A stretch of 31,627 nt of DNA. It comes from a virus. Under the pieces are notes generated by a model that had not been told where the DNA came from, searched no databases, and worked only from the letters and a program-made list of their open reading frames with translations. This document shows, in pieces, positions 7,255 to 14,118 of the stretch. Numbering within the stretch: position 1 is the first letter of the stretch; each line of letters opens with the position of its first letter. The stretch covers positions 1-31,627 of the IMG/VR virus record IMGVR_UViG_3300021962_006946; one strand, written 5' to 3'. Made by a program: the position numbers and the translations under genes.

Positions 7255-8217
7255 TTAGCTTTGGCGTGAACGGATCATCGCTAGGATGTCTTGTGCTCTG
7301 CTGTTATTAGCACCTGCGGATGCTGCTGGTGCTGCCTCTGCTCTAGGAGTTGGAGCGGCTGCTGCCGGCTCGTCATCTTCACTTGCTACAACATCGTCTG
7401 TACGACGTGCTACAGGATCACCAGTGGCTTGACTCATGCCTGCTGGTTTGAAGTATTGACCCCAACGTTCCATATCGTATGCTTCGCCGTCAACAGATGC
7501 TTCAAACATCTCTTTCATGACTTTAAGTTCAACATCAGTTGGCTTCTTAGGCAAGAAGTCTTTTAAGTTGAAAAGACCTTGTGCTTCAACTGCTGCACGT
7601 TCCTCATCGCTAAGAGCACGTTCGGTACGGCTCCACTTTGATGTGCTGTAGTCAGCATAACCACCTTTGCTGGTTTTAGCGATTCTGAAATCAACACCAT
7701 GGCTGAAATCAGTTGGCAGTTCGTTGAGCTCCGGATCCATCAACGCACCTTTAATCAATTGGAAAATTTGAGGTCCGATGATAAATCTACGGATTGGGTT
7801 TTCTGGAGTTGTATCTTCTGCGATAGGATTCTTAACAACGAAGCCTTGGAAAATGTATGAACGCTTCTTCCAGTACTTACGGCCCATGTCTTCAAGACTC
7901 TTGTCTTTGAACCAGCCACGCACCTCTGAAAGGATAGGACAAGTTTCATTCCACATTTCCATACAAGGTACTTGTACCTGTACAGCCTTACTGCCTGTAT
8001 CACCTTTGATACCAGCGAACGGCAATTTAATCATTGCTCGCTCAATCCAGAAAAAAGTGTTATTAGAGTCGCCGTCGGGCAAGAAACGAATAGTAGCTTC
8101 TTTACCTTCTGCCATGTTCCAGTGTGGATAGATTGCGTTGTCGCCGCCGCCTGTTTTGCCGCCTTGGCCTGCTTGTGCTTCTTGAAGTTTCGCACGGATT
8201 TCTGCTAATGTTGCCAT
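7255..8217 (-). CDS. 32: gp32 single-stranded DNA-binding protein
   Basis: 320 residues, near T4 gp32 (301). The N-terminal region is basic/helical (MATLAEIRAKLQEAQ). The OB-fold core contains YPHWNMAEGKEATIRFLPDGD and VPCMEMWNETCPILSEVRGWF, followed by YIFQGFVVKNP, as in marine T4-like gp32. An acidic, Ala/Pro-rich linker comes before the C-terminus, where T4 gp32 uses an acidic tail to contact partner proteins. Only two cysteines are present (C85, C93), so the T4 His-Cys3 zinc site is not conserved. It coats single-stranded DNA in replication and recombination. A very strong Shine-Dalgarno sequence (AAAGGAGG) and a structured leader precede it. Confidence 0.9.
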   Translation of the reverse strand: MATLAEIRAKLQEAQAGQGGKTGGGDNAIYPHWNMAEGKEATIRFLPDGDSNNTFFWIERAMIKLPFAGIKGDTGSKAVQVQVPCMEMWNETCPILSEVRGWFKDKSLEDMGRKYWKKRSYIFQGFVVKNPIAEDTTPENPIRRFIIGPQIFQLIKGALMDPELNELPTDFSHGVDFRIAKTSKGGYADYSTSKWSRTERALSDEERAAVEAQGLFNLKDFLPKKPTDVELKVMKEMFEASVDGEAYDMERWGQYFKPAGMSQATGDPVARRTDDVVASEDDEPAAAAPTPRAEAAPAASAGANNSRAQDILAMIRSRQS

Positions 8218-8226
8218 TTTAAATTG

Positions 8227-8279
8227 CCTCCTTTAATATGCCTTAAAATGTATGCCTTACGCATATATGTATTATGCGT
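8227..8279 (-). promoter_or_regulatory. Structured gp32 leader: hairpin, direct repeats, Shine-Dalgarno
   Basis: On the minus strand the leader holds a hairpin (ACGCATA, 7-nt loop, TATGCGT; 8279-8259), two exact copies of TAAGGCATA 14 nt apart (8259-8251 and 8245-8237), then AAAGGAGG (8234-8227) 9 nt before the ATG. T4 gp32 represses its own translation by binding a structured 5' element and an adjacent unstructured stretch over the ribosome site. The same layout here suggests an analogous operator; this is inference. Confidence 0.45.
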
Positions 8280-8299
8280 GATTTATTTATAAAAAACAA
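8271..8299 (-). promoter_or_regulatory. Possible sigma-70-like promoter for gp32
   Basis: Minus strand TTGTTT (8299-8294), 17-nt spacer, CATAAT (8276-8271). The -10 box matches at 5 of 6 positions and the -35 at only 3 of 6. It would allow early gp32 transcription and overlaps the late box at 8284-8291. Weak evidence in AT-rich DNA. Confidence 0.25.
8284..8291 (-). promoter_or_regulatory. Perfect T4-type late promoter box TATAAATA
   Basis: Minus strand TATAAATA matches the T4 late promoter consensus at all 8 positions. It lies 66 nt upstream of the gp32 ATG. A start site 6 nt downstream would place the leader hairpin at the very 5' end of the RNA. Confidence 0.65.
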
Positions 8300-8330
8300 G
8301 ATGTTTACGATATTTTTTTTCGCCAAAAGA

Positions 8331-8352
8331 AAAGGTTCTATTAGAACCCTTT
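8331..8352 (-). terminator. Intrinsic terminator after the small exported protein gene
   Basis: Minus strand AAAGGGTTCTAATAGAACCTTT forms a stem (GGTTCT/AGAACC plus A-T pairs) with a short loop, followed by TCTTTT. It lies 11 nt downstream of the stop codon at 8364 and separates that gene from the gp32 unit. Confidence 0.7.
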
Positions 8353-8363
8353 CTTAAAATCAA

Positions 8364-8555
8364 TTACTTCTTAGCCGCGTCTTTCTTTTCTTCTTTCTTA
8401 GTAGGAGCAGCAGGTTCTGCTTTAGCATTCGCAGGTTTAGAAGCGTTAGGTGCTACGGTCTTTACATCCTTGTCCGTTTCTTTCTTAGCGGGTGCTTGAG
8501 CAAATGCTGTTGTGGCTGCGAAAAGAGCCGCGGTTAATGCTACGATCGATTTCAT
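8364..8555 (-). CDS. Small exported Ala/Lys-rich protein with signal peptide
   Basis: 63 residues from ATG at 8555. The longer in-frame start at 8705 would cover a terminator and leader hairpin, so it is rejected. GGAGA upstream supports 8555. Residues 1-20 are a classic Sec signal peptide: MK, hydrophobic core IVALTAALFAATTA, then FAQA with cleavage expected after A-x-A near 18-20. The mature part of about 43 residues is only Lys, Ala, Pro, Glu and Asp with no fold motif, ending KKDAAKK. Such proteins are common in proteobacterial chromosomes but unusual in a T4-like structural/recombination region. It may act in the periplasm (envelope, superinfection or lysis-related) or be a captured host gene. 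Terminators flank it on both sides, so it is its own unit. Confidence 0.7.
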   Translation of the reverse strand: MKSIVALTAALFAATTAFAQAPAKKETDKDVKTVAPNASKPANAKAEPAAPTKKEEKKDAAKK

Positions 8556-8577
8556 ATGAAAATCTCCATTTTGTTTT

Positions 8578-8598
8578 GTTGCTGAAATACTCAGCAAC
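8578..8598 (-). promoter_or_regulatory. Leader hairpin upstream of the exported protein gene
   Basis: Minus strand GTTGCTGA-GTATT-TCAGCAAC is a perfect 8-bp stem with a 5-nt loop, 23 nt upstream of the ATG at 8555. It has no U-run after it, so it looks like a leader or RNA-stability element rather than a terminator. Confidence 0.45.
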
Positions 8599-8627
8599 TG
8601 TATATATAACGCTTTAAAATACATAAC

Positions 8628-8672
8628 GGTAAACGTGAAATGGTAAGATTGATAGCAAATGGTAAAACTGAT
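8628..8672 (-). repeat. Three TTACC(A/G)TT repeats upstream of the exported protein gene
   Basis: Two imperfect 16-nt direct repeats (plus strand AAATGGTAAnAnnGAT at 8638-8653 and 8657-8672) are 19 nt apart. A third GGTAA core lies at 8628-8632. On the minus strand they read TTACCATT, TTACCATT and TTACCGTT, ahead of a TATATA-rich stretch. They could be activator or repressor sites for this isolated gene. Confidence 0.35.
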
Positions 8673-8681
8673 CAAAAGAAA

Positions 8682-8697
8682 GGGCACCGAAGTGCCC
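8682..8697 (-). terminator. Intrinsic terminator with UUCG tetraloop
   Basis: Minus strand GGGCAC-TTCG-GTGCCC followed by TTTCTTTT: a perfect 6-bp GC-rich stem closed by the very stable C(UUCG)G loop, then a U-rich tail. It lies 20 nt after the stop of the 711-residue gene and ends that transcript. Confidence 0.8.
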
Positions 8698-8717
8698 GAT
8701 CTCAATCTAAAATATAA

Positions 8718-10853
8718 TTATAGTCCAGATAATTCTTTAATTCTTGCTAGTTCATTAACTTGTGGTACTTGTGTGTTTTGATTAGGTGCCATACGCTCTA
8801 CAAACTGTCGAGCTACTTGTTCTGCCTTTGGGCCGTATTTTTTGCCTGCCATTATTACCACAGCCTCTGGACCTTTTGGAAAAGTTTCAGACGGGCTGTC
8901 GTAGCAACTATACATAAATTCAGCTAATTCTTGTATATTCAAAGATTCCTCTTGACCCGTACGCTTGCGGAAATCTCGAGCATGGCGATCATCATGTTTT
9001 GCTGGATCAGGTAAACGATATTTGTCTGTGCCCTTGCCACGTTGTGCTGGTGAAAGATCGTAGTCGTCTTGTTTGTCGTATTCTGGGTCATTAGGATCAG
9101 CAGCTTCGTACTCGTTGCCAAAATCTCCATAGTCTTCGTCTGAACCATGACCGGCTGATGCTAGAGCATAACTATCATCAGTTTCGCCGCCTTCGTCGTC
9201 ACCACCTTGGGCAAGCTCTGCGAACTCTGCTTCGATATCTTCAATGTAATTGTCCATATCTCTAAGTTCGCCACCGTCTTGATCAGCATAAGCGTACCAC
9301 ACTACTTCTGTAGCACCTTCTACGTCACCTTGTCTTAATAGGTCAACAATCTTACCTTGGTCTGGATCACCGTAGCCGCCGATCTCGTTCATGTTTTCGT
9401 CAAACTTCCTTAGAATTTCTGCAACTTTTTCTTCTAAAGAACCAAAGCCTTCTTGAACACCTTCTTGGGCAGGCATATCCATATCGCCAAAATCTAATTC
9501 TCCAACTACGTCAGGAGCATTGTTTTCTAACCATTGATACACCAATGGACGCACACAGGTGTCTGCGTCCTCTTGGGCAGTATCTTTAATTTCACGTGCT
9601 AATTCTGGATCATCAATTATGCCTTTAAGGCTGCTGATAGCGTTTTGTCCATCTACACCTGCTGGGAAATGTTCTCCCACCAATGACTGTAGTTTCTCAA
9701 CAGCCGCTGCCTTTTCTTCTTCGTCTTGACTGGTAATAGCATTATCTTCGCCTAGATTCATAGCCCAATCTTCAAATTTTGAAAACGGGTCATTAAATTC
9801 TTCTACGCTGTCGAGGTCGAGTTCTACTTCTTCGTTAGTTGATTGTGTCATCGCGACTATGTCGTCATAGTGTATATCTTCTTTGGTCTGCATTAGGCTA
9901 TAGATGATAGGGAATGCGGCCTTGATATCTTCTTTGAAATTCTTTACTGTAAACTTATTTGTTAGATCTTCGATGAACTCTTCTGGAACCTCTGTTACTT
10001 GTTCTGCCTGGAACTGTGCCTTGAATTGCTCGTAATGTGTTCTTTTAGCTAGTTTCTTAATTGTTTCTCTAAGACCGTCTAGTGTCTCATGGGCACGACC
10101 AACAATCTCATTAGTTTCGGAGTTCATAAGATCGTTACGTACTACATAATTTCCAAAATTCTTTAGGTGTGCTATTTTTTCGCTGATACCAATGATATGT
10201 TTACCAATATCATCATACGGCAATCCGCCTTCTTGTACGTGTCTTTGCATAGCACGAGCACCTGCCAAATGGATGAACGGATATTTAAATCGCTCACCTT
10301 GGCCGTTTTCGATGAACATGGCATTGATGTGTCTAGTTCTAGCACCGGGACTAGTTTCATCTACCTGTTGATCATGCTTGATGATCAAACGTGTGTTTTC
10401 TAATTTTTGGTAGCTGGTTTTAGCAGTACCGTACATTCCTTCTTTCATAACTCCCTCTCCGACAGGTGTATTATTTGCATATTGACTCAAGAAACTAAAG
10501 TCTCTTTGATCTAAATTATCTTTGGTAATATCGCGTGTATCAAAGCTCATCAATCGACGCTTGGCAAACTCTCTAAGACCTCTTAGAAAATCGTACCAAC
10601 CATCTTTTTGTACAGCATCCATATTTTCAGTAATGCCTGTACTATAATAGACTTTCATATTTCCAGGTTCGGCTAAACTGATACTTACATGCCCTATAGG
10701 GTTTTCTCCCTCCATGTAATCAAAGTCAAAGAATACCGCATCTTCTGGGTTGATGGTAATTTCGCCTAATTCAGAACCTAATTTTAGGCCAGAAAAACGG
10801 CTTCTAATCTTATAAAAAAGGTCAGTGCTTACGCTTTTGATATTATCTTCCAT
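8718..10853 (-). CDS. Large conserved phage protein of unknown function, 711 residues
   Basis: The N-terminal part is globular (FFDFDYMEGENPIGHVSIS, GWYDFLRGLREFAKRRLMSFD). A basic/helical middle follows (ETIKKLAKRTHYEQFKAQFQ), then a highly acidic low-complexity part at about 550-620 rich in D, E, G and Y. The C-terminal segment has an SLNIQELAEFMYSCYDSP helix and ends ELARIKELSGL. As far as I recall, similar proteins sit next to the terminase in marine T4-like phages and are annotated as hypothetical or structural. The acidic middle could indicate a capsid-interior or assembly role, but no motif proves it. It follows gp17 directly, begins 5 nt after a GATAAATA box without a Shine-Dalgarno sequence, and ends at a UUCG-loop terminator. 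Confidence 0.6.
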   Translation of the reverse strand: MEDNIKSVSTDLFYKIRSRFSGLKLGSELGEITINPEDAVFFDFDYMEGENPIGHVSISLAEPGNMKVYYSTGITENMDAVQKDGWYDFLRGLREFAKRRLMSFDTRDITKDNLDQRDFSFLSQYANNTPVGEGVMKEGMYGTAKTSYQKLENTRLIIKHDQQVDETSPGARTRHINAMFIENGQGERFKYPFIHLAGARAMQRHVQEGGLPYDDIGKHIIGISEKIAHLKNFGNYVVRNDLMNSETNEIVGRAHETLDGLRETIKKLAKRTHYEQFKAQFQAEQVTEVPEEFIEDLTNKFTVKNFKEDIKAAFPIIYSLMQTKEDIHYDDIVAMTQSTNEEVELDLDSVEEFNDPFSKFEDWAMNLGEDNAITSQDEEEKAAAVEKLQSLVGEHFPAGVDGQNAISSLKGIIDDPELAREIKDTAQEDADTCVRPLVYQWLENNAPDVVGELDFGDMDMPAQEGVQEGFGSLEEKVAEILRKFDENMNEIGGYGDPDQGKIVDLLRQGDVEGATEVVWYAYADQDGGELRDMDNYIEDIEAEFAELAQGGDDEGGETDDSYALASAGHGSDEDYGDFGNEYEAADPNDPEYDKQDDYDLSPAQRGKGTDKYRLPDPAKHDDRHARDFRKRTGQEESLNIQELAEFMYSCYDSPSETFPKGPEAVVIMAGKKYGPKAEQVARQFVERMAPNQNTQVPQVNELARIKELSGL

Positions 10854-10858
10854 GTTTA

Positions 10859-10866
10859 TATTTATC
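10859..10866 (-). promoter_or_regulatory. Late-type promoter box GATAAATA, 5 nt before ATG
   Basis: Minus strand, immediately after the gp17 TAA: GATAAATA-TAAAC-ATG. No Shine-Dalgarno sequence is present. The 5-nt gap and the AAAC before the ATG match the gene starting at 1570 (AATAAATA-GAAAC-ATG). Confidence 0.6.
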
Positions 10867-12453
10867 TTAATATATAGAACTTACATAAATGGGCATAGGT
10901 AACTGTTCTTCAGATAACCTTTCCGTCATTTTTTCATAGATGTGCGGATCCCAATCAGCTAAAATGCCGGCCATCCGTATGATTAATAGGGTAGACGATA
11001 CTAGGTCGTCATGTTCGCCTGTTTTAGCACCAAATCCTACTCCGTGTGCTACAAATGTTTTTAATTCAGAAATCAGCGGTTTACTGTTTATCTTCATCTT
11101 ATAGGTTTCTAGCATATTTTTAAGCTGGCTACAAGCCGTTACTTTAGATCTATGTGTAGTGTTAAATCCTTTTCGGAATTTACGTACATGTCCTTTTCGT
11201 ATAGGTTCGCTTAAAAATAGTCCCGGAAAGTTTTCTTCGCCTATATCATTGATTGTTATTAACGCTGCTTCGCCTAATGTGTTATTTTCAACACTGTAAT
11301 ATATTTGTGGCTGACCGCCTAATTCCATAGCACGTTCGGCAATATATCTTAATATTTCTCTCATGTGCTTTACTTGCGATTGGATAGGCGTTAGATTGTG
11401 ATGCCACTCTGCTACTTGTTCCATTGAAGGCATTTCGTAAACTTGTATAGCACCATAGTCACCGCCAGTACCTAGGCTAGGATCAAGTGCTACTAGATAC
11501 GTAGCCTGTGGATTAATTTCTTTATACCAGCGTGTTTGTCCCATAGTCATTACAGGATCAACACCTTTGAGTTCTGCTAATTTTACTGCGTTGATTAGTG
11601 TTTCATCAAAGATTAAGAATTCACAATCAAATTCTCTACGGAAACGTTCGTCACCGATCTTGGCACGTTCTACTTTGGCCCACTCTTCATCGCGGTCTGG
11701 ATGTTCTGCCCAGTGTGCGAAGTATGAACAGAATCCGTTAGCACCTAATTTTTGTTCATTGCCGAACTCATCAAACTTTTTGTTAGCTTCGGTCCAGATT
11801 AACGCAAACTGATCTTCGTCTGAGTTTGGTGTTGAAGTAATAATACACTTACCACCTGTGGACAATGTTGGTGATAGGGCAGTCCAGAATTCTTTGGCCT
11901 TTTCTGGTGGTTGTACAAACGCAAACTCATCACAGTAAATTAAGGATAGCGACTTACCACGGCCTGTATTTTCAGTAGTTGTGGTTGCTTGGATACGAGC
12001 ACCATTATCGTATTCAATAGTATTCCTGTTATAAGAATATACGCCAGCACGGATAAAATCAGGTAAATTTTCATATCCATATCGATAACGATTCATGATG
12101 TCTTGAGCACCCTCATATTTGTGAGCAGCGATCAAAACCTGTGCTTCGGGTACGAACATCGTGTACCATAATAGATAACCTGTAGCACAAGTAGTCTTAC
12201 CCATCTGGCGAGGTAACATAGCTATACATTGCTTGTTTTCGTGATAGGCCTGTATTAATCTTTCTTGATATTCATAGGGCTCAAACGGAATACTTCCACG
12301 AACAGGATGCTGTATCTTTAAAAAATTTCTACAGAAATACAACGGTCCTGTTATAGGATCCATACATGCTTCTAGATGCTTTACTTCTTCTAAAGTATAC
12401 TTGATCTGGGCATGTGCTTTCTTGATCAGATTACCGTCGAGTGATTTTGCCAT
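10867..12453 (-). CDS. 17: gp17 large terminase subunit (ATPase-nuclease)
   Basis: 528 residues, somewhat shorter than T4 gp17 (610). The N-terminal packaging ATPase has Walker A-like LPRQMGKTT at 80-88, Walker B LIYCDE at 171-176 and coupling motif IITSTPNS at 204-211. The C-terminal RNase H-like nuclease has D324 in VALDPSLGTGGDYGAI, E389 in YYSVENN and the acidic pair D482-D483 in GEHDDLVSS. It cuts concatemeric DNA and drives packaging at the portal. It begins 5 nt after an ATTAAATA box with no Shine-Dalgarno sequence, just past a strong terminator, so it is a separate transcription unit. Confidence 0.95.
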   Translation of the reverse strand: MAKSLDGNLIKKAHAQIKYTLEEVKHLEACMDPITGPLYFCRNFLKIQHPVRGSIPFEPYEYQERLIQAYHENKQCIAMLPRQMGKTTCATGYLLWYTMFVPEAQVLIAAHKYEGAQDIMNRYRYGYENLPDFIRAGVYSYNRNTIEYDNGARIQATTTTENTGRGKSLSLIYCDEFAFVQPPEKAKEFWTALSPTLSTGGKCIITSTPNSDEDQFALIWTEANKKFDEFGNEQKLGANGFCSYFAHWAEHPDRDEEWAKVERAKIGDERFRREFDCEFLIFDETLINAVKLAELKGVDPVMTMGQTRWYKEINPQATYLVALDPSLGTGGDYGAIQVYEMPSMEQVAEWHHNLTPIQSQVKHMREILRYIAERAMELGGQPQIYYSVENNTLGEAALITINDIGEENFPGLFLSEPIRKGHVRKFRKGFNTTHRSKVTACSQLKNMLETYKMKINSKPLISELKTFVAHGVGFGAKTGEHDDLVSSTLLIIRMAGILADWDPHIYEKMTERLSEEQLPMPIYVSSIY

Positions 12454-12458
12454 ACAAC

Positions 12459-12466
12459 TATTTAAT
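12459..12466 (-). promoter_or_regulatory. Late-type promoter box ATTAAATA, 5 nt before ATG
   Basis: Minus strand ATTAAATA-GTTGT-ATG for gp17, located directly after the U-run of the terminator at 12473-12494. There is no Shine-Dalgarno sequence. The terminator blocks readthrough, so gp17 expression should depend on this box. Confidence 0.55.
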
Positions 12467-12472
12467 GAAAAA

Positions 12473-12494
12473 AATAGGCTCCGAAGAGCCTATT
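12473..12494 (-). terminator. Intrinsic terminator with UUCG tetraloop
   Basis: Minus strand AATAGGCTC-TTCG-GAGCCTATT followed by seven T in all: a perfect 9-bp stem with the C(UUCG)G loop and a strong U-tract. It lies 15 nt after the stop at 12510 and insulates the gp17 gene. Confidence 0.9.
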
Positions 12495-12509
12495 TGGTTT
12501 TATGATTGT

Positions 12510-13055
12510 TTATTTAGATTTGATTTCTGCCAACAATGCTTCTAGTTGTGCTTTGATATTTTCTACAGCCATAGGATTGTCGCCGGGCTGTGTAGCAGGA
12601 AACTGACGTTTCTTGCGATTTAGATCATCTCCGTTTGGTATAGCAGCACTCATAGGTTTAATCTCTGGATCTGCTCCGCCATCTGGTGTGTTAGCAAATG
12701 ATTCTTCTTCCCCACTCATATTATCCATCGGATCAATGTCGTTATCAGCTAACGCAGGCGGTTTTGGTAATAGTTTATCTCTCAATGATGCCATTGATGG
12801 TTCTGTTTTAACCATAGGTAGAGTCGGATCGCTGACATCGACTCCCATAGGTGATCCCATGCTAGGGTTCACTTTGGTAATCAACTTCATTAATGATTCG
12901 ATGTTGTCCATGCCTTGAGCATTGAGATTGATACTCATTGACGGTGGAGCAGTTGGCGGTGTCGTTGGCGGAGTTGACATAGGCATGCCACACTCCTCTG
13001 ATACCTCGCTAGCATTTAGCTCAGCCATCTTTTCTAGTATAGCTTTAAAATCCAT
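12510..13055 (-). CDS. Pro/Met-rich low-complexity protein next to terminase
   Basis: 181 residues. A short helix (MDFKAILEKMAELNAS) is followed by a Pro/Thr/Met-rich disordered stretch (MSTPPTTPPTAPPS), more disordered acidic sequence, and a C-terminal amphipathic helix (NIKAQLEALLAEIKS). There is no catalytic motif. The shape, disordered with helices at each end, suits a scaffold, head-core or adaptor protein. It lies 1 nt after the capsid-targeted protein gene, with AGGGAG as Shine-Dalgarno, and ends at a terminator. Function unknown. Confidence 0.55.
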   Translation of the reverse strand: MDFKAILEKMAELNASEVSEECGMPMSTPPTTPPTAPPSMSINLNAQGMDNIESLMKLITKVNPSMGSPMGVDVSDPTLPMVKTEPSMASLRDKLLPKPPALADNDIDPMDNMSGEEESFANTPDGGADPEIKPMSAAIPNGDDLNRKKRQFPATQPGDNPMAVENIKAQLEALLAEIKSK

Positions 13056-13056
13056 A

Positions 13057-13620
13057 TTAACTCCCTAGGGCACTTTTAGTGCCTGCTTTATCTTGTTTAG
13101 GTGCTTTGGGCATTTTATATTCGCCCTGGTTGTTTTCTTTAGTTCTTTCTTTGCTGACTTTAGCAATATCTTTTAAGAAAGCTGCTGTGAATTCGTTACC
13201 AAAATTTTCTTTGTGTTTGATTTTTTCAGCGTCTTTTAATTCGCTGTCGTTTAACAAGGCTTTGCCGCTAGGACCTTCGACTGGCTCTGCTTGTTCAAAC
13301 GGATCATTAACATTTCTTACACGTAGGTGTGTGTTAGAAATACCAGTTGATTCGTGTACATCAATCTGTACTTGTTGTGGTGTTACTGGATATGAACATT
13401 CACATTCAAACACTGTGACTTCTATATTAGATAGATCTAGAAATTCTAGAGCTGTTTTTTGTATAGGTGTACTAGCTACTTTTTCAAACTTTCCGCAGCC
13501 ATACTTGCCCATTTTAGATTTAGCCTTATCTTCAAAACCCTCAGGCAACGGGCCAGCAACCTTGATCCTAAAACCATAGGTTTTTTTGCTTTCAGATAGA
13601 TATTCTTTGAATGTTTTCAT
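13057..13620 (-). CDS. Putative head-packaged protein with T4-type capsid-targeting sequence
   Basis: 187 residues. The N-terminus MKTFKEYLSE|S closely matches the capsid-targeting sequence of T4 internal proteins and Alt (MKTYQEFIAE|A), which prohead protease gp21 removes after Glu. The P3-P1 residues L-S-E fit the L/I-x-E cleavage rule. The rest is a globular part with YGFRIKVAGPLPEGFED and FECECSYPV (a possible alpha/beta fold), then a basic C-terminal half (TKENNQGEYKMPKAPKQDK). It is probably packed in the head and injected or bound to DNA; the biochemical role is unknown. It starts 5 nt after an AATAAATA box that overlaps the gp16 stop codon. Confidence 0.6.
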   Translation of the reverse strand: MKTFKEYLSESKKTYGFRIKVAGPLPEGFEDKAKSKMGKYGCGKFEKVASTPIQKTALEFLDLSNIEVTVFECECSYPVTPQQVQIDVHESTGISNTHLRVRNVNDPFEQAEPVEGPSGKALLNDSELKDAEKIKHKENFGNEFTAAFLKDIAKVSKERTKENNQGEYKMPKAPKQDKAGTKSALGS

Positions 13621-13625
13621 ATCAG

Positions 13626-13633
13626 TATTTATT
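13626..13633 (-). promoter_or_regulatory. Late-type promoter box AATAAATA, 5 nt before ATG
   Basis: Minus strand AATAAATA-CTGAT-ATG. The box contains the TAA stop of gp16. An AAGGA lies before the box, too far from the ATG to be a normal Shine-Dalgarno sequence and outside an RNA started here. Confidence 0.6.
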
Positions 13634-14111
13634 CCTTTCCCTGGAGTTTTTTCAACAATTCGTTGCGATCAGTTATTACAAACGCCTGGCCGCTGAGCAT
13701 GTTATTAGAATCATCATCTCCAGCATCTTTGTCAATTTTAAGTTTTTTTAACTTAGCATCTATAGCTTTTAATTTCTTATCAATCTTTGCTGATTTAGCA
13801 TCTATAGCATTTCTTAGCATAGTACCTGCTACTTCAAAAATACGTCCGCTGTAGCGTACTTCCACGTTCATACCTAGATCCATTAGATCATCGTAGGCAT
13901 CTTCAGCTTTTTTAGCCAATGCGTCTAATTCGTTTTCGCCTAGGTTTTCTAAATCTGCTATATCTGGCAAGCGTCCTGCTATAGCATCTACTTCGCGATA
14001 ACTTCTTTCCAGATCACGAACTTCTTCTTTAGATTCTTCAATCACAGGAACTTTAGCCTCAACAGCTCTAGTATCTTCTAAGTTAAACAGTTCTTCGAGT
14101 TTTTTCGTCAT
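13629..14111 (-). CDS. 16: gp16-like small terminase subunit
   Basis: 160 residues, the same size as T4 gp16 (164). It has the family layout: an acidic N-terminal part (LEELFNLEDTRAVE), then DLERSYREVDAIAGRLPDI. A central helical hairpin follows (GRIFEVAGTMLRNAIDAKSAK, then a Lys-rich coiled coil), and the C-terminal LSGQAFVITDRNELLKKLQ resembles the T4 end (ATVFMGSPTELMDEI). The small terminase forms rings that recognise DNA and stimulate gp17. It lies between gp4 and the capsid-targeted protein, not directly beside gp17 as in T4. A GATAAGTATAGT stretch precedes the ATG. Confidence 0.7.
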   Translation of the reverse strand: MTKKLEELFNLEDTRAVEAKVPVIEESKEEVRDLERSYREVDAIAGRLPDIADLENLGENELDALAKKAEDAYDDLMDLGMNVEVRYSGRIFEVAGTMLRNAIDAKSAKIDKKLKAIDAKLKKLKIDKDAGDDDSNNMLSGQAFVITDRNELLKKLQGKE

Positions 14112-14118
14112 ACTATAC

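Noticed and set aside
8556-8705. Upstream start extending the exported protein to 113 residues
   Set aside because: It would run through the UUCG terminator and a perfect leader hairpin, and would bury the signal peptide; GGAGA supports the ATG at 8555.
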